The translations under genes were made by a program, and so were the position numbers. A stretch of 33,377 bases of DNA from an uncultured Muribaculaceae bacterium (GTDB lineage Bacteria > Bacteroidota > Bacteroidia > Bacteroidales > Muribaculaceae), in the NCBI GenBank assembly GCA_902494515.1, contig CABUTS010000026.1, positions 1-33,377 on the forward strand, in the 5' to 3' direction. How positions within the stretch are numbered: the stretch's first letter is position 1; each line of letters begins with the position of its first letter. The notes beneath the pieces are model-generated. The model was not told where the DNA came from and did no database searches. It saw only the letters and a program-made list of their open reading frames with translations. Positions 24,582 through 33,342 of the stretch are shown piece by piece.

Positions 24582-24653
24582 AGCCTGAACTTTTCCCCTC
24601 CCCCGCGCGTTTCAACTTAAGAACAATTTTACCGGTTAATCTTACTGAATTCC

Positions 24654-25466
24654 ATGTTAGAAAAAATCAACCAGACCGCCGACTACCTCCGCTCCAAAGT
24701 CAGCGATATGCCCAAAATCGCCATCATCCTCGGCACAGGCCTCGGCCCCCTCGCCGACATGATTGAGGATAAAATCGTCATCCCTTACCACGACATCCCC
24801 AACTTCCCCCAGTCCACCGTCCAGGGCCACAAGGGCAACTTCATCTTCGGCAACCTCGCCGGCAAGCGCGTGATGGCCATGCAGGGCCGCTTCCATTACT
24901 ACGAAGGCTACGACATGAAAACCGTCACCTTCCCCGTGCGCGTGATGCGCGCCCTCGGCGCCGAGACCCTCATCGTCTCCAACGCCGCCGGCGGCATGAA
25001 CAAGGAATTCCGTGTCGGCGACGTCATGGTCATCACCGACCACATCAACCTCTTCCCCGAGAACCCGCTCCGCGGCAAAAACTACGACGAACTCGGCACC
25101 CGCTTCCCCGCCATGACCGAAGCATATTCCAAGCGCCTCGTGGCCATCGCCGACCGTCTGGCCGCCGAAAAGAATATCCGCCTGATGCACGGCGTATATG
25201 TCGGCACCCCCGGCCCGACATTCGAAACTCCCGCCGAATATGAATACTTCCGCGTTATCGGCGGCGACGCCGTAGGCATGTCCACCGTCCCCGAAGTCAT
25301 CGTTGCCATCCACGGCGGCATGGAGGTCTTCGGCCTCTCGGTCATCACCGACCTCGGCGGCAAGGACGTAACCCAGGTGCCCACCCACGAAGAGGTGCAG
25401 CAGGCTGCCATCACCGCCGAACCCACCACAAAGGCTCTGGTCCACGACCTCGTGGCCGCCCTCTGA
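24654..25466 (+). CDS. Purine nucleoside phosphorylase
   Basis: Cytosolic enzyme that phosphorolyses purine nucleosides to free base and (deoxy)ribose-1-phosphate for salvage. The 270 residues match the trimeric PNP/MTAP family: the phosphate-binding IAIILGTGLGPLA, VQGHKGNFIFG, GRFHYYEGYDM, the SNAAGGMN segment, GVYVGTPGPTFETPAEY and the base-site region GDAVGMSTVPE. The length and motifs favour inosine/guanosine phosphorylase over methylthioadenosine phosphorylase. It sits between lpxK and thiL and is preceded by a hairpin cluster. Start ATG 24654 is where the family begins. Confidence 0.94.
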   Translation: MLEKINQTADYLRSKVSDMPKIAIILGTGLGPLADMIEDKIVIPYHDIPNFPQSTVQGHKGNFIFGNLAGKRVMAMQGRFHYYEGYDMKTVTFPVRVMRALGAETLIVSNAAGGMNKEFRVGDVMVITDHINLFPENPLRGKNYDELGTRFPAMTEAYSKRLVAIADRLAAEKNIRLMHGVYVGTPGPTFETPAEYEYFRVIGGDAVGMSTVPEVIVAIHGGMEVFGLSVITDLGGKDVTQVPTHEEVQQAAITAEPTTKALVHDLVAAL

Positions 25467-25534
25467 TTCCGGCCCACACTTCAGCAAATTCCGGGCGCCC
25501 TCTCTGCGAGCGGGCGCCCTCAATAATATATTCT

Positions 25535-26584
25535 ATGTCAGAACAAGCAACCGAAATATCGCAGCTCGGTGAATTCGGCCTCATTGACCGCATCACCCGC
25601 GACTTCCCCCTCCGCAACGACGCCTCACGCAAGGGTGTCGGCGACGACTGCGCCGTGCTCACCTATAAGGACACCGACGTGCTGGTCTCCACCGACCTCC
25701 TCGTCGAGGGGATCCACTTCGACCTCACCTACGTGCCACTCAAGCACTTAGGCTACAAGGCGGCCATCGTCAACTTCTCCGACATATACGCCATGAACGG
25801 ACATCCCCGCCAGATTGTCGTATCCCTGGCCATCTCCAAGCGCTTCGCCGTGGAGCACATCGATGAGCTGTATGACGGCATCCGCACAGCCTGCGAAATC
25901 TACGGCGTTGACATGGTCGGCGGCGACACCACCTCTTCCCGCTCCGGCCTGGTCATCTCCATCACCGTCATCGGCGACGCTCCCCGCGACCGGATCGTCT
26001 ACCGTTCGGGAGCCAAAGACACTGACCTCATCTGCGTCTCCGGCGACCTCGGCGCCGCCTACATGGGGCTGCAAGCCCTTGAACGCGAGAAAGTTGCATC
26101 GGTCGGCAAACTCGACTTCGAGCCGGAATTCAACGGCAAGGAATACCTTATCGAGCGCCAGCTCAAACCCGAAGCCCGCCGCGACGTCATCGAAAACCTC
26201 GCCAACGAGAACATCCTCCCCACCTCGATGATCGACATCTCCGACGGCCTCTCGTCCGAACTGCTCCACATCTGCAAAGCCTCGGACTGCGGCTGCCGCG
26301 TCTACGAAGACCGCATCCCCATCGACTACCAGACCGCCGTAATGGCCGAAGAGCTGAACATGAACCTGGTGACCGCAGCCATGAACGGCGGCGAAGACTA
26401 CGAACTACTCTTCACCGTCCCCCTGCACGCCCACGACGCCGTCAAAAAAATCCCCGGCATCCACGTCATCGGCCACATCACCAAACCCACGCTCGGCGCC
26501 ATGCTCGTCACCCGCGACGGCGCCGAAATGCCCATCCGTGCCCAAGGCTTCAACCACATGCCCCCCGTCGAGGAGCAACCCTAA
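25535..26584 (+). CDS. thiL: Thiamine-monophosphate kinase
   Basis: Cytosolic ATP-dependent kinase converting thiamine phosphate to the active cofactor thiamine diphosphate. The 349 residues show the PurM-like fold: QLGEFGLIDRI at the start, GVGDDCAVL, the STDLLVEGIHFDL substrate segment, NFSDIYAMNGHPR, VGGDTTSS, ISVSGDLG-like residues in LICVSGDLGAAY, the ISDGLSSELLHI helix and NGGEDYELLFTV. It is the last gene of the sppA-lpxK-PNP-thiL set, 68 bases after the phosphorylase gene, and ends just before a long-stem hairpin. Confidence 0.95.
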   Translation: MSEQATEISQLGEFGLIDRITRDFPLRNDASRKGVGDDCAVLTYKDTDVLVSTDLLVEGIHFDLTYVPLKHLGYKAAIVNFSDIYAMNGHPRQIVVSLAISKRFAVEHIDELYDGIRTACEIYGVDMVGGDTTSSRSGLVISITVIGDAPRDRIVYRSGAKDTDLICVSGDLGAAYMGLQALEREKVASVGKLDFEPEFNGKEYLIERQLKPEARRDVIENLANENILPTSMIDISDGLSSELLHICKASDCGCRVYEDRIPIDYQTAVMAEELNMNLVTAAMNGGEDYELLFTVPLHAHDAVKKIPGIHVIGHITKPTLGAMLVTRDGAEMPIRAQGFNHMPPVEEQP

Positions 26585-26607
26585 CCTTCACCTCCCCACA
26601 CAACAAA

Positions 26608-26653
26608 GCAACAAAGCCGACACGTCCAATTCCGGACCGGCCGGCTTTGTTGC
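26608..26653. terminator. Long-stem hairpin after thiL
   Basis: A 12-bp perfect stem (26608-26619 with 26642-26653, GCAACAAAGCCG) encloses a 22-base loop that itself contains GTCC/GGAC. It closes the thiL operon; there is no clear T run on the + strand. Confidence 0.7.
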
Positions 26654-26665
26654 ATTATCGTACGG

Positions 26666-26682
26666 ACGTGCCTTTGGCACGT
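26666..26682. repeat. Short palindrome with 3-base loop
   Basis: ACGTGCC, TTT, GGCACGT: a 7-bp perfect stem. It lies between convergent operons and resembles the scattered REP-like palindromes found in many Bacteroidetes genomes. The 100 bases after it hold nothing I recognise. Confidence 0.55.
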
Positions 26683-26784
26683 AAGCCTCGCAAACAGACT
26701 TAACCCATTAATATTAAGGCTTTTAGTCCATCGCAAAATCAATGCACCAAATAAGGGTTTAGGGGGGCTTTCTCGAAGTGGGGG

Positions 26785-27297
26785 TTAGTGGCGGGTGGGG
26801 GAGCCTTTTTCGAGGATGTAGGGGAAGGGGGGACGGAGGATGACGGGGGAGGATTTGCTGAGGGTTTCCCAGGCGGCAACGGCGGTGTCAAGCGAGGGGG
26901 TGGTGACGGCGGCGACGTAGTAGGTCTGTTCGCGGTCAACGAGGATGCGGGCGCTGGGGTAGCCACCGGCAATCAGGCGGTTATAGACCGATGTAGCGTT
27001 GAATTTCTGCTTGAATTTGGCCACAATTACGTTGTAGCGCTGCGCCACGGTGGTGGTGTCGGTCAGCTTGAAGGTGTTGACATACATTCCTTTCAGGGGG
27101 ATGGAGTCGCCGTGGAAGAGGGTGCGCGGGATGGCCTCCTCGGCGTTCATCAGGACAACTTCATCGCCGGTGTACGCCTCGTTTTGCTTCTCAACAGCGG
27201 CCTGATAGGCTTTTTTATAGTTTTCCTCGGTGGTTTTGCAGGAGGCAACCGCCCCGGCAATCAGGGTGATAATCAGTATTTTAAACAGTATCTTCAT
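26785..27297 (-). CDS. SPOR-domain lipoprotein
   Basis: A 170-residue envelope protein. The signal peptide KILFKILIITLIAGAVASC ends in a lipobox, with Cys20 lipidated. After a helical linker, residues about 80-155 match the SPOR fold: YNVIVAKFKQKFNATSVYNRL, AGGYPSARILVDREQTYYVAA and a second helix with AAWETLSKS. SPOR domains bind glycan strands lacking stem peptides at division sites, so a cell-wall role is likely. It is the last gene of the minus-strand group, 30 bases after the metallophosphoesterase gene. The C-terminus is Pro-rich and strongly C-rich in codons. Confidence 0.85.
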   Translation of the reverse strand: MKILFKILIITLIAGAVASCKTTEENYKKAYQAAVEKQNEAYTGDEVVLMNAEEAIPRTLFHGDSIPLKGMYVNTFKLTDTTTVAQRYNVIVAKFKQKFNATSVYNRLIAGGYPSARILVDREQTYYVAAVTTPSLDTAVAAWETLSKSSPVILRPPFPYILEKGSPTRH

Positions 27298-27327
27298 AAA
27301 TCAAATTATGTAAGGAGAAAGGCGATT

Positions 27328-27846
27328 TTAATAGGGAACGGTCTGTTCGCGGGGTTTACCCAACTCTATGACTTCGAGGTTTTTGGGTGTGTCGCCGTCG
27401 ATGTCGAGCTTCACCAGTGTGCGCTTCGACTGCCAGCCGGAGTAACCGGCGGCCCCGGGGTTTATGTGGAGGCAGTCGAGTTTCGGGTCGAACATTACCT
27501 TGAGGATATGGCTGTGGCCCGAGACGAAAATCCGGGTCCGCGCGTCATGAATCATCTGCTGCACACCGGGGGCATAACGCCCCGGGTAGCCCCCTACATG
27601 AACCATGAACACATTTACATCCTCAACGGTAAAATCCTGATAATAGGGAAAATACCGTTTACATTCGCCATGGTCGATATTGCCGTGTACGGCCCTTACG
27701 ACCGGGCAGACTTGCTCCAGCCGGCGGATGACATCGACGCAGCCGATGTCGCCGGCGTGCCAGATTTCATCGCAGTCCTTGAAGTGGATTGCGAAACGGT
27801 CGTCCCACGCCGAATGGGTGTCGGAAATTATGCCTATACGTTTCAT
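27328..27846 (-). CDS. YfcE/MJ0936-type metallophosphoesterase
   Basis: A 172-residue dimetal phosphoesterase. The motifs come in order: IGIISDTHS with Asp9 and His11, IWHAGDIG with Asp33, VRAVHGNIDHG with Asn56, FMVHVGGYPG, and SGHSHILKV. The length is that of the single-domain YfcE class, which hydrolyses small phosphodiesters such as cyclic nucleotides in vitro. There is no signal peptide, so it is cytoplasmic. Its start lies one base after the amylase stop, so the two are tightly coupled. The physiological substrate is unknown. Confidence 0.92.
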   Translation of the reverse strand: MKRIGIISDTHSAWDDRFAIHFKDCDEIWHAGDIGCVDVIRRLEQVCPVVRAVHGNIDHGECKRYFPYYQDFTVEDVNVFMVHVGGYPGRYAPGVQQMIHDARTRIFVSGHSHILKVMFDPKLDCLHINPGAAGYSGWQSKRTLVKLDIDGDTPKNLEVIELGKPREQTVPY

Positions 27847-27847
27847 T

Positions 27848-29713
27848 TCAGAAGTTCTGGAGAATCATTACTTCGCGGGGGGCGAAGGTCATAGTCTCTT
27901 CGATTATAACGTCCTTGTCAGTGAGAATGTTGTGGAGTCTGGTGCCGTAAGGGAGGATTTCGAGCGTACGTTCCATGGTGACTGTCAGCGGTTTGGATGT
28001 ACCGTTCATCAGCACCGTCACCTCCTTGTCGCCGAGCTTGCGCTGGTAGACGTAAAGGCCGGTCTGCGGCATAAAATGTTTCAGCGACCCCTTGGCAATC
28101 ACGGGGTTAGCCTCTCCGCGACGCCATTTCAGAATCTTCGACAGATAGTTCCAGGCTTCGTTCTGCATCGGGGTACGTCCTTCGGGGGTGAAAGCGTTGA
28201 CCGTATCGCCGGGGAAACCGCCGGGAACGTCGCGGCGCACATAGCCGTCGGAACCCTCCTTCGAGCCGTTCATCAGCAGCTCCGTGCCGTAGTAAAGCTG
28301 AGGTATGCCTCTGGAAGTCAGCAGGAAAGCGATTGCCTGCTTCCATGAACCGAGCGAATCGGGCTCAGCGAGCAGAAAACGGTCGGTGTCGTGATTGTCG
28401 AGGAAAGTGAGGATGCGCTGCGGGTCGGGGAACATGAAATCCATAGCCAGGTGGTCATAGAGGTGGTTCAGACCATTCCAGGGGTCGGTTTCGGCGTCGA
28501 ACATCTTGTGGCCGTCGATGGTGAGCTTGAAGTCCATGACGGTCGGGAGGTCTGTCTCCTTGGGATTCAGGCGGTTACCCTTCTGCCAGAAGGCCGAACC
28601 ACCCTCGTTGGCATACCAGCACTCGCCGACGATGTTGAAATTTGGGTATTCCTTCATCACAGCCTCGGCCCAGGAAGCCATGCCGTCGAGGTCGGCGTAG
28701 GGATAGGTATCCATGCGGATACCGTTGATTTTCGACGATTCAATCCACCATATCGAGTTCTGAATCAGATACTTCATCAGGTGGGGATTGCGCTGGTTGA
28801 GGTCGGGCATGGCGTAAACGAACCATCCGTTGACAGTGCGGTCGCGGTCATAGTCCGAAACGTAGGGGTCGTGAATTGTGGAGAGGCGGAAGTTGGTGGT
28901 GACGGTGCCGTCGGGATGATTGAACCAGTCCTTCGAGGGCATATCCTTGATCCATGGGTGGTTGATGCCGGAGTGGTTGAAAATCATGTCCATTACGACC
29001 TTGATGCCCTTCTTATTGGCCTCAGCCACAAGCATCTGCCAGTCCTCGTTGGTGCCGAAGCGGGGGTCGATGCGGTAGTAGTCGGTGGTGGCGTACCCGT
29101 GGTAGCTGCCGCCGGGCATGTCGTTTTCGAGCACCGGACAGCTCCAGATTGCAGTGACACCCAATGAATCAATGTAATCGAGATGGTCGATGATACCGCG
29201 GATGTTGCCGCCGTGGCGGCCGTTCGGGTCGGTGCGGTCGGCGCCAATCGGGTAGTCGAGCCCTTCGAGCGCCTTCGCGGCATCGATGTCGCCCTGCGCA
29301 AAGCGGTCAGGCATAAGGAGATAGAGGACATCGGAAGCATCAAAACCGCCGTACTCCTCCCCTTTCCGGGTGCGCTGGCGGAGCTCGTATTTCAGGGTAT
29401 GCTTGCGCCCTTTGAGGTTAAAATTCAGGTCCATCACACCGGGCTTTGCCTCGGGTGAGATATTGAAATACAGGAACTTATAGTTCGGGGAATCGAGACT
29501 GACAGCGTCGGTCAGGGTAACGCCGGGGTAGTCGACCGCCACGGTCGCGTCGGCTATGCCGGGTCCGGTAACCATAACCTGCAGGGATGTTTCATTCATT
29601 CCGGCCCACCAGTAGGGGGGCTCGACATTTGTGATCATCGGCGCCTTTTTGGCACCGAAAAGACTCGCCACGGAGGCGAACACGCCAAGTGTCATCATCG
29701 CTAATCTTTTCAT
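27848..29713 (-). CDS. Exported GH13 alpha-amylase family enzyme (neopullulanase/cyclomaltodextrinase type)
   Basis: Secreted or periplasmic glucan hydrolase of 621 residues. The signal peptide is KRLAMMTLGVFASVASLFG. An N-terminal beta-sandwich (about 25-115) of the cyclomaltodextrinase type precedes the GH13 barrel. The four conserved regions are complete: DMIFNHSG (I), GIRMDTYPY with nucleophile Asp335 (II), NIVGECWY with acid/base Glu364 (III) and FLDNHDTDR with Asp442 (IV). A C-terminal beta domain closes the protein. This resembles SusA-like neopullulanases that cleave maltooligosaccharides. I chose ATG 29713; a TTG six bases earlier is less likely. No SusC/SusD pair is nearby. It lies 36 bases after the glycosidase-like lipoprotein gene. 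Confidence 0.93.
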   Translation of the reverse strand: MKRLAMMTLGVFASVASLFGAKKAPMITNVEPPYWWAGMNETSLQVMVTGPGIADATVAVDYPGVTLTDAVSLDSPNYKFLYFNISPEAKPGVMDLNFNLKGRKHTLKYELRQRTRKGEEYGGFDASDVLYLLMPDRFAQGDIDAAKALEGLDYPIGADRTDPNGRHGGNIRGIIDHLDYIDSLGVTAIWSCPVLENDMPGGSYHGYATTDYYRIDPRFGTNEDWQMLVAEANKKGIKVVMDMIFNHSGINHPWIKDMPSKDWFNHPDGTVTTNFRLSTIHDPYVSDYDRDRTVNGWFVYAMPDLNQRNPHLMKYLIQNSIWWIESSKINGIRMDTYPYADLDGMASWAEAVMKEYPNFNIVGECWYANEGGSAFWQKGNRLNPKETDLPTVMDFKLTIDGHKMFDAETDPWNGLNHLYDHLAMDFMFPDPQRILTFLDNHDTDRFLLAEPDSLGSWKQAIAFLLTSRGIPQLYYGTELLMNGSKEGSDGYVRRDVPGGFPGDTVNAFTPEGRTPMQNEAWNYLSKILKWRRGEANPVIAKGSLKHFMPQTGLYVYQRKLGDKEVTVLMNGTSKPLTVTMERTLEILPYGTRLHNILTDKDVIIEETMTFAPREVMILQNF

Positions 29714-29749
29714 TTTCAATTATTTGATGGATGTAAGTATATTTCGGAA

Positions 29750-32056
29750 TCAGTCGAGGGCTATAATCCGGATTATGTCGGCGACCACAGTGTTGGACTG
29801 GGGGTCGACGAAAACCGGGGATGGCTGGAAGTAGCGGAGTTCCAGGTCGTTAGGGCCTTCATTGAGCTGCACGACCAACGGGTTGGTCCAGGCTACGGTG
29901 TTCTGCCACATCTCGTCGTTCTCCAGCATCTGCGCCGTGGCGGCCGACAGCTGGGCGAAGATGAAGGTCCCGGCATCCAGACCGTTGACTTTCAGCGTTC
30001 TGAGGGATATTCGCCGCTGTTTGTTCACGATTCCGAGTCCGGCGGCATAGTGCACGTCAACGAGGTATCGGCCCGTACGCGGCGCGTCGAACTCAAAGGG
30101 GAAACGGCGGTTCTTGTAGCGGGTCATCTCCACGAACTTCTCAGCTATCTTCTTGTTTTCGAGTACTTTGGCACCGCTGTTGGCGAACTGAGGGGTGTAA
30201 AGATACCACTGTGCCCCCTTGGGGATGTAAAGCAGCGGACGGGCACTGAATCCCTCGAATTCTCCCGCGGCTATAGGACAGAATTGCACTGAGGTCACCG
30301 ATTTGGCGTCAGACAGCTGATAATCAGTGCGGCAAATCTCCTCCTCTTCCACGCCATTAATATAAACCACGTAGCAGTTATCGGGATTCGCCTGCGGCTC
30401 GCAGCCGACAGCTTCCCGGACGATATCGGCGGTTACACCGACGGGCAGATGTCCGGCGCCAAGGGTTGCATCCCGCCCCTTCCAGCTAACTGCCGGAGGG
30501 AGCGGAAGCATCTGAGGTTCAGGCCGTTCGGTCAGCGAGCCCTGATCCGCCGACGCTCCGGCAAGGGTAATTGAGATTTCATGTTTTCCCTCCAGTGTGG
30601 CCGGAACAAACGGCTCAGCCGGCTGGCCGTCGAGGCTAAATGTCGAGATGGCACGACCTGTTCCGGTGATGTGTATTTCCAGACAGGCGTTGCGGTAGCG
30701 GAAGTTGTAAATCGTCTTTTCGCCCGGCAGATTTTCAGGGACATACGGACTCAGGCTCATCCCGTCATATGAGAACTCCGCGCCGAGCAATCCCCTGGTT
30801 ATCAAGGTCGTAAACGCCGAACGGCAGCTCATCGGCCTGTGAGGATTCTGCTGCAGCTCCTCCCCCGCCAAAGCAATCAGCGCCCCGACACCCGCCGAAT
30901 ATGCCGCCTCGTTTCCGGTTCGGGCAGCCGCCGCAGTCCAGGCCGCCTGAATCAGCAGCGGCGAAATCTCATTGCGCAGCGGCCCGCTGGCCGGGGGGAG
31001 CTCAGGCTGATAGCGACCGACGCCCCGCGGACTGACCGCCGTCTTGCTGACAATCGCCCCGGCGAACTTCTCCGGGACGGCTCCCGAGAGGATGGCAAAC
31101 GCCTGCGCGAGATTGTCGGAGGCCTGCAATGAAATGCTGTAAGGCTTTGGACCATAGTTCATTGCCGAGAACCAGCCACGGTTCGGCAGCCACATATTCC
31201 GTTTCAGCGACTGCAGAATCGAGTCGGCGCCGAGCGCCAGCTGCCACTGCTTTCCGGATGGTTCCACGCCCCCTTCGAGCCTGCGGAGGGCGCCGCAATA
31301 AGCCGCATTGACAGCGAAAGTCTGCAACCCGGCCACCTCCCGGCGTTCCATCCAGTCGGGAAGTACCCCGGACCCGACGGCCAGATAATGCGGAATCCCG
31401 CTGAACAGTCCGGTATTGGGGTCGTAGCTGACGCGCAGATCACTTTCGAGCGACAGTCGGGCGGTCTGGCGCACCTGCCGCAACCAGCGCGTATCGCCCT
31501 GAGCCACCGCAAGTTCCGAAGCGCCGAGGAGCCATTCAGCCGAAGAATTGATGGTCGGCCAGCCGAGCCCGCGGGCATCGTAAGGCACGACCAGATTGTT
31601 GCGCAGGCGGCTTTCGAGAGCCGTGCGGGCCGAATCGTTCTGCAGCGGATTCAGGAACGCCTCGTAGGGGGTCTGGGCAGTGTAAGAGGCTGACGGTGAA
31701 CGCGTTGCCTCAAGCCGATAAAGGAAATCGAGCACCGGCAGGGTGGTTTTCAGCCGCATCGCCAGATTGGGAAGCGCCGGGACCACGATAGAATCAAGAA
31801 CGGCCCCATCGCGGCGCAATTGCGCGGTGGAGTCGTTCAATATCCTAAGTATCAACCCATTGTGCAGGTCAATAGAATCTTTCCAGATGTCGTAAGCCTT
31901 GGAATGGGCAACAGGTTCAACAACCCTGACGACCTCCTTGCGGCAACCGGCCGCAAGAATCGCGCAGGACGTCAGGCAGAGCAACGCACGCCCGACACAG
32001 GCCGATGTCCATTTTCCGAGCTTCAAGGTCAAAGCCGCAGACGCAGCCTGCGGCAA
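29750..32056 (-). CDS. Six-hairpin glycosidase-like lipoprotein
   Basis: A 768-residue envelope protein. A signal sequence ends in the lipobox LAAGC. Residues about 60-420 are helix-rich with repeats resembling an (alpha/alpha)6 barrel (NSSAEWLLGASELAVAQGD, YDPNTGLFSGIPHYLAVGSG, AVNAAYCGALRRLE, MWLPNRGWFS). A beta-sandwich of the kind found in such glycosidases follows (about 440-510), then a C-terminal domain (about 525-768) resembling a carbohydrate-binding module. I cannot assign a GH family or catalytic residues. No ATG starts the frame: TTG 32056 is given, but TTG 32026 would give a more usual lipoprotein signal beginning Met-Lys-Leu-Gly-Lys-Trp. It lies 6 bases after the C1 peptidase stop, so it is coupled to it. 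Confidence 0.75.
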   Translation of the reverse strand: MPQAASAALTLKLGKWTSACVGRALLCLTSCAILAAGCRKEVVRVVEPVAHSKAYDIWKDSIDLHNGLILRILNDSTAQLRRDGAVLDSIVVPALPNLAMRLKTTLPVLDFLYRLEATRSPSASYTAQTPYEAFLNPLQNDSARTALESRLRNNLVVPYDARGLGWPTINSSAEWLLGASELAVAQGDTRWLRQVRQTARLSLESDLRVSYDPNTGLFSGIPHYLAVGSGVLPDWMERREVAGLQTFAVNAAYCGALRRLEGGVEPSGKQWQLALGADSILQSLKRNMWLPNRGWFSAMNYGPKPYSISLQASDNLAQAFAILSGAVPEKFAGAIVSKTAVSPRGVGRYQPELPPASGPLRNEISPLLIQAAWTAAAARTGNEAAYSAGVGALIALAGEELQQNPHRPMSCRSAFTTLITRGLLGAEFSYDGMSLSPYVPENLPGEKTIYNFRYRNACLEIHITGTGRAISTFSLDGQPAEPFVPATLEGKHEISITLAGASADQGSLTERPEPQMLPLPPAVSWKGRDATLGAGHLPVGVTADIVREAVGCEPQANPDNCYVVYINGVEEEEICRTDYQLSDAKSVTSVQFCPIAAGEFEGFSARPLLYIPKGAQWYLYTPQFANSGAKVLENKKIAEKFVEMTRYKNRRFPFEFDAPRTGRYLVDVHYAAGLGIVNKQRRISLRTLKVNGLDAGTFIFAQLSAATAQMLENDEMWQNTVAWTNPLVVQLNEGPNDLELRYFQPSPVFVDPQSNTVVADIIRIIALD

Positions 32057-32062
32057 CTGGCG

Positions 32063-33322
32063 TTATTTCTTGATTTTCTTGGCGATAGCCTTCGGGATGG
32101 CATCTTTGTGAACGAGGATATCCAGAGTTTTAGCGTAGAAATAGGGTTCCGAAACATAGAAGTAACCGCCGTAAACCTGGTTGGTGTCCCAGGAATTCTT
32201 TACCTTATAATAGCGGTTGCCCTTCTTGTCGTGGGCAGTGCCTACAATCTCCATGCCGTGGTCATCGGTGGTCTCCTGATTGTCGAACATCTCCTGACGG
32301 ACCTCCTGAGTGATAACCATTTCGGGGACAGGCTCCTTGAAATCGAAACGGGCATCCTGACGCTCTTTGTCGCTCAGAGTCACCCAGCGCGAAAGTTCGG
32401 TGCCGTCCATGTCCTGAGTGTCCTTTTCGGCCGGCATAACGGCGTAACCCTCTTTCCATTTGAAACCGCCTTCGCTGACATCGGCAGCCCAGGCTACGGG
32501 GAATCCGTGTTCAATGGCGTAGTCAACCACGGCCTTCATCTCCTCCATCGGCAGGTTCACCGACTTCTCCCAGATCCAGTTGTCAGGGACCTCGACGGCA
32601 AACGACTCATAGAAAGGATGGTGTGTGAAGGATGTGATCGACACGTAATCGTCCATGTTCAGCGGCAGCGAAGCGGCAAAGCTCTGCGGAGTGTAGCTCT
32701 TACCTTTATATGTGAAAGTTTCGGGAAGCTCGCCGAGATAAGCGTTGAGGATTCCCTCGAAACCCTTGGCCCAAGCGGTGGAGAGTTTCTTGTTGGGCTT
32801 ATTGACGATAGCCCGGAGATAGGCGGAAAGCGTGGCGTCGAGCTCACCGTGATTGTGTTTCTTTTCGCCGTAGTTGAGCCCGGTGTAAGCCTCCTCAGGC
32901 ACCATGCCGTAGCGTTTCCAGACGTAAGGCACATCCATGCCCGACCCGCCGGCAGCGAAGTTGGTTTCGCCATAGAGGCGCACGAAGCGGTCGGCCTTGT
33001 CGCGGAAGGTGTGCCATACCACGAACATCTCGCTCAGGTCGATGGTGTCGCCCCCCTGACGCAGGATTTCATCCTCGAGGAACGAGTTTGTGGAGAAGCA
33101 CCAGCATGTGCCGCTCTTGTTCTGGTCCTTGACCGAGGTGTGGGGAATAATCCTGACATCCACGAAGCCGAAACCGATGGAATCGGCGGGGAGGGTTGAA
33201 ACGGTGTCGGCGGTGGCAGCAGGCTCATCGAAAGCCGGAGCCATGCCGCGTTCGCCCAGCGCAGCAGCCGAAAGGGGAAGTGCGGCTGCCGCAAAAGCTA
33301 CGATTGCAGATGAAATTTTCAT
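32063..33322 (-). CDS. Exported C1-family peptidase (PepC/bleomycin hydrolase-like)
   Basis: Papain-fold cysteine peptidase of 419 residues with a signal peptide (KISSAIVAFAAAALPLSAAA), so exported, unlike cytosolic PepC. Catalytic Cys73 lies in DQNKSGTCWCFSTNSFLEDE with the preceding Gln, His355 in DDHGMEIVGTA, and Asn376 in YYKVKNSWD. The family insert and the C-terminal Lys tail (KAIAKKIKK) are present. I chose ATG 33322 because the promoter -7 box lies between it and the upstream ATG at 33355, which cannot be in the transcript. It is the first gene of the minus-strand group. Aminopeptidase activity is the family norm, but the periplasmic role is inferred. Confidence 0.93.
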   Translation of the reverse strand: MKISSAIVAFAAAALPLSAAALGERGMAPAFDEPAATADTVSTLPADSIGFGFVDVRIIPHTSVKDQNKSGTCWCFSTNSFLEDEILRQGGDTIDLSEMFVVWHTFRDKADRFVRLYGETNFAAGGSGMDVPYVWKRYGMVPEEAYTGLNYGEKKHNHGELDATLSAYLRAIVNKPNKKLSTAWAKGFEGILNAYLGELPETFTYKGKSYTPQSFAASLPLNMDDYVSITSFTHHPFYESFAVEVPDNWIWEKSVNLPMEEMKAVVDYAIEHGFPVAWAADVSEGGFKWKEGYAVMPAEKDTQDMDGTELSRWVTLSDKERQDARFDFKEPVPEMVITQEVRQEMFDNQETTDDHGMEIVGTAHDKKGNRYYKVKNSWDTNQVYGGYFYVSEPYFYAKTLDILVHKDAIPKAIAKKIKK

Positions 33323-33342
33323 GATAAGTCTATTGTTTGCTA

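Larger units (their letters stand above)
24343..24653. other. Intergenic region before the purine phosphorylase gene
   Basis: About 310 bases without a gene. The first half is C/T-rich and includes a 24-bp tandem repeat; the second half has a set of palindromes (24519-24581), then a shorter AT-rich leader without a clear TAnnTTTG box. It may be a transcribed spacer within the operon or hold a weak promoter. Confidence 0.65.

Noticed and set aside
24657..25523. A 288-residue minus-strand open frame opposite the purine phosphorylase gene
   Set aside because: Shadow of a codon-biased gene with complete PNP motifs on the + strand.
26788..27894. A 368-residue plus-strand open frame over the SPOR and phosphoesterase genes
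   Set aside because: Shadow frame: Gly/Val-rich and featureless, opposite two genes with clear lipobox and metal-binding motifs.
31820..33199. A 459-residue plus-strand open frame across the C1 peptidase gene
   Set aside because: It overlaps two real minus-strand genes with clear catalytic motifs and a consensus promoter, and its translation has no recognisable features.
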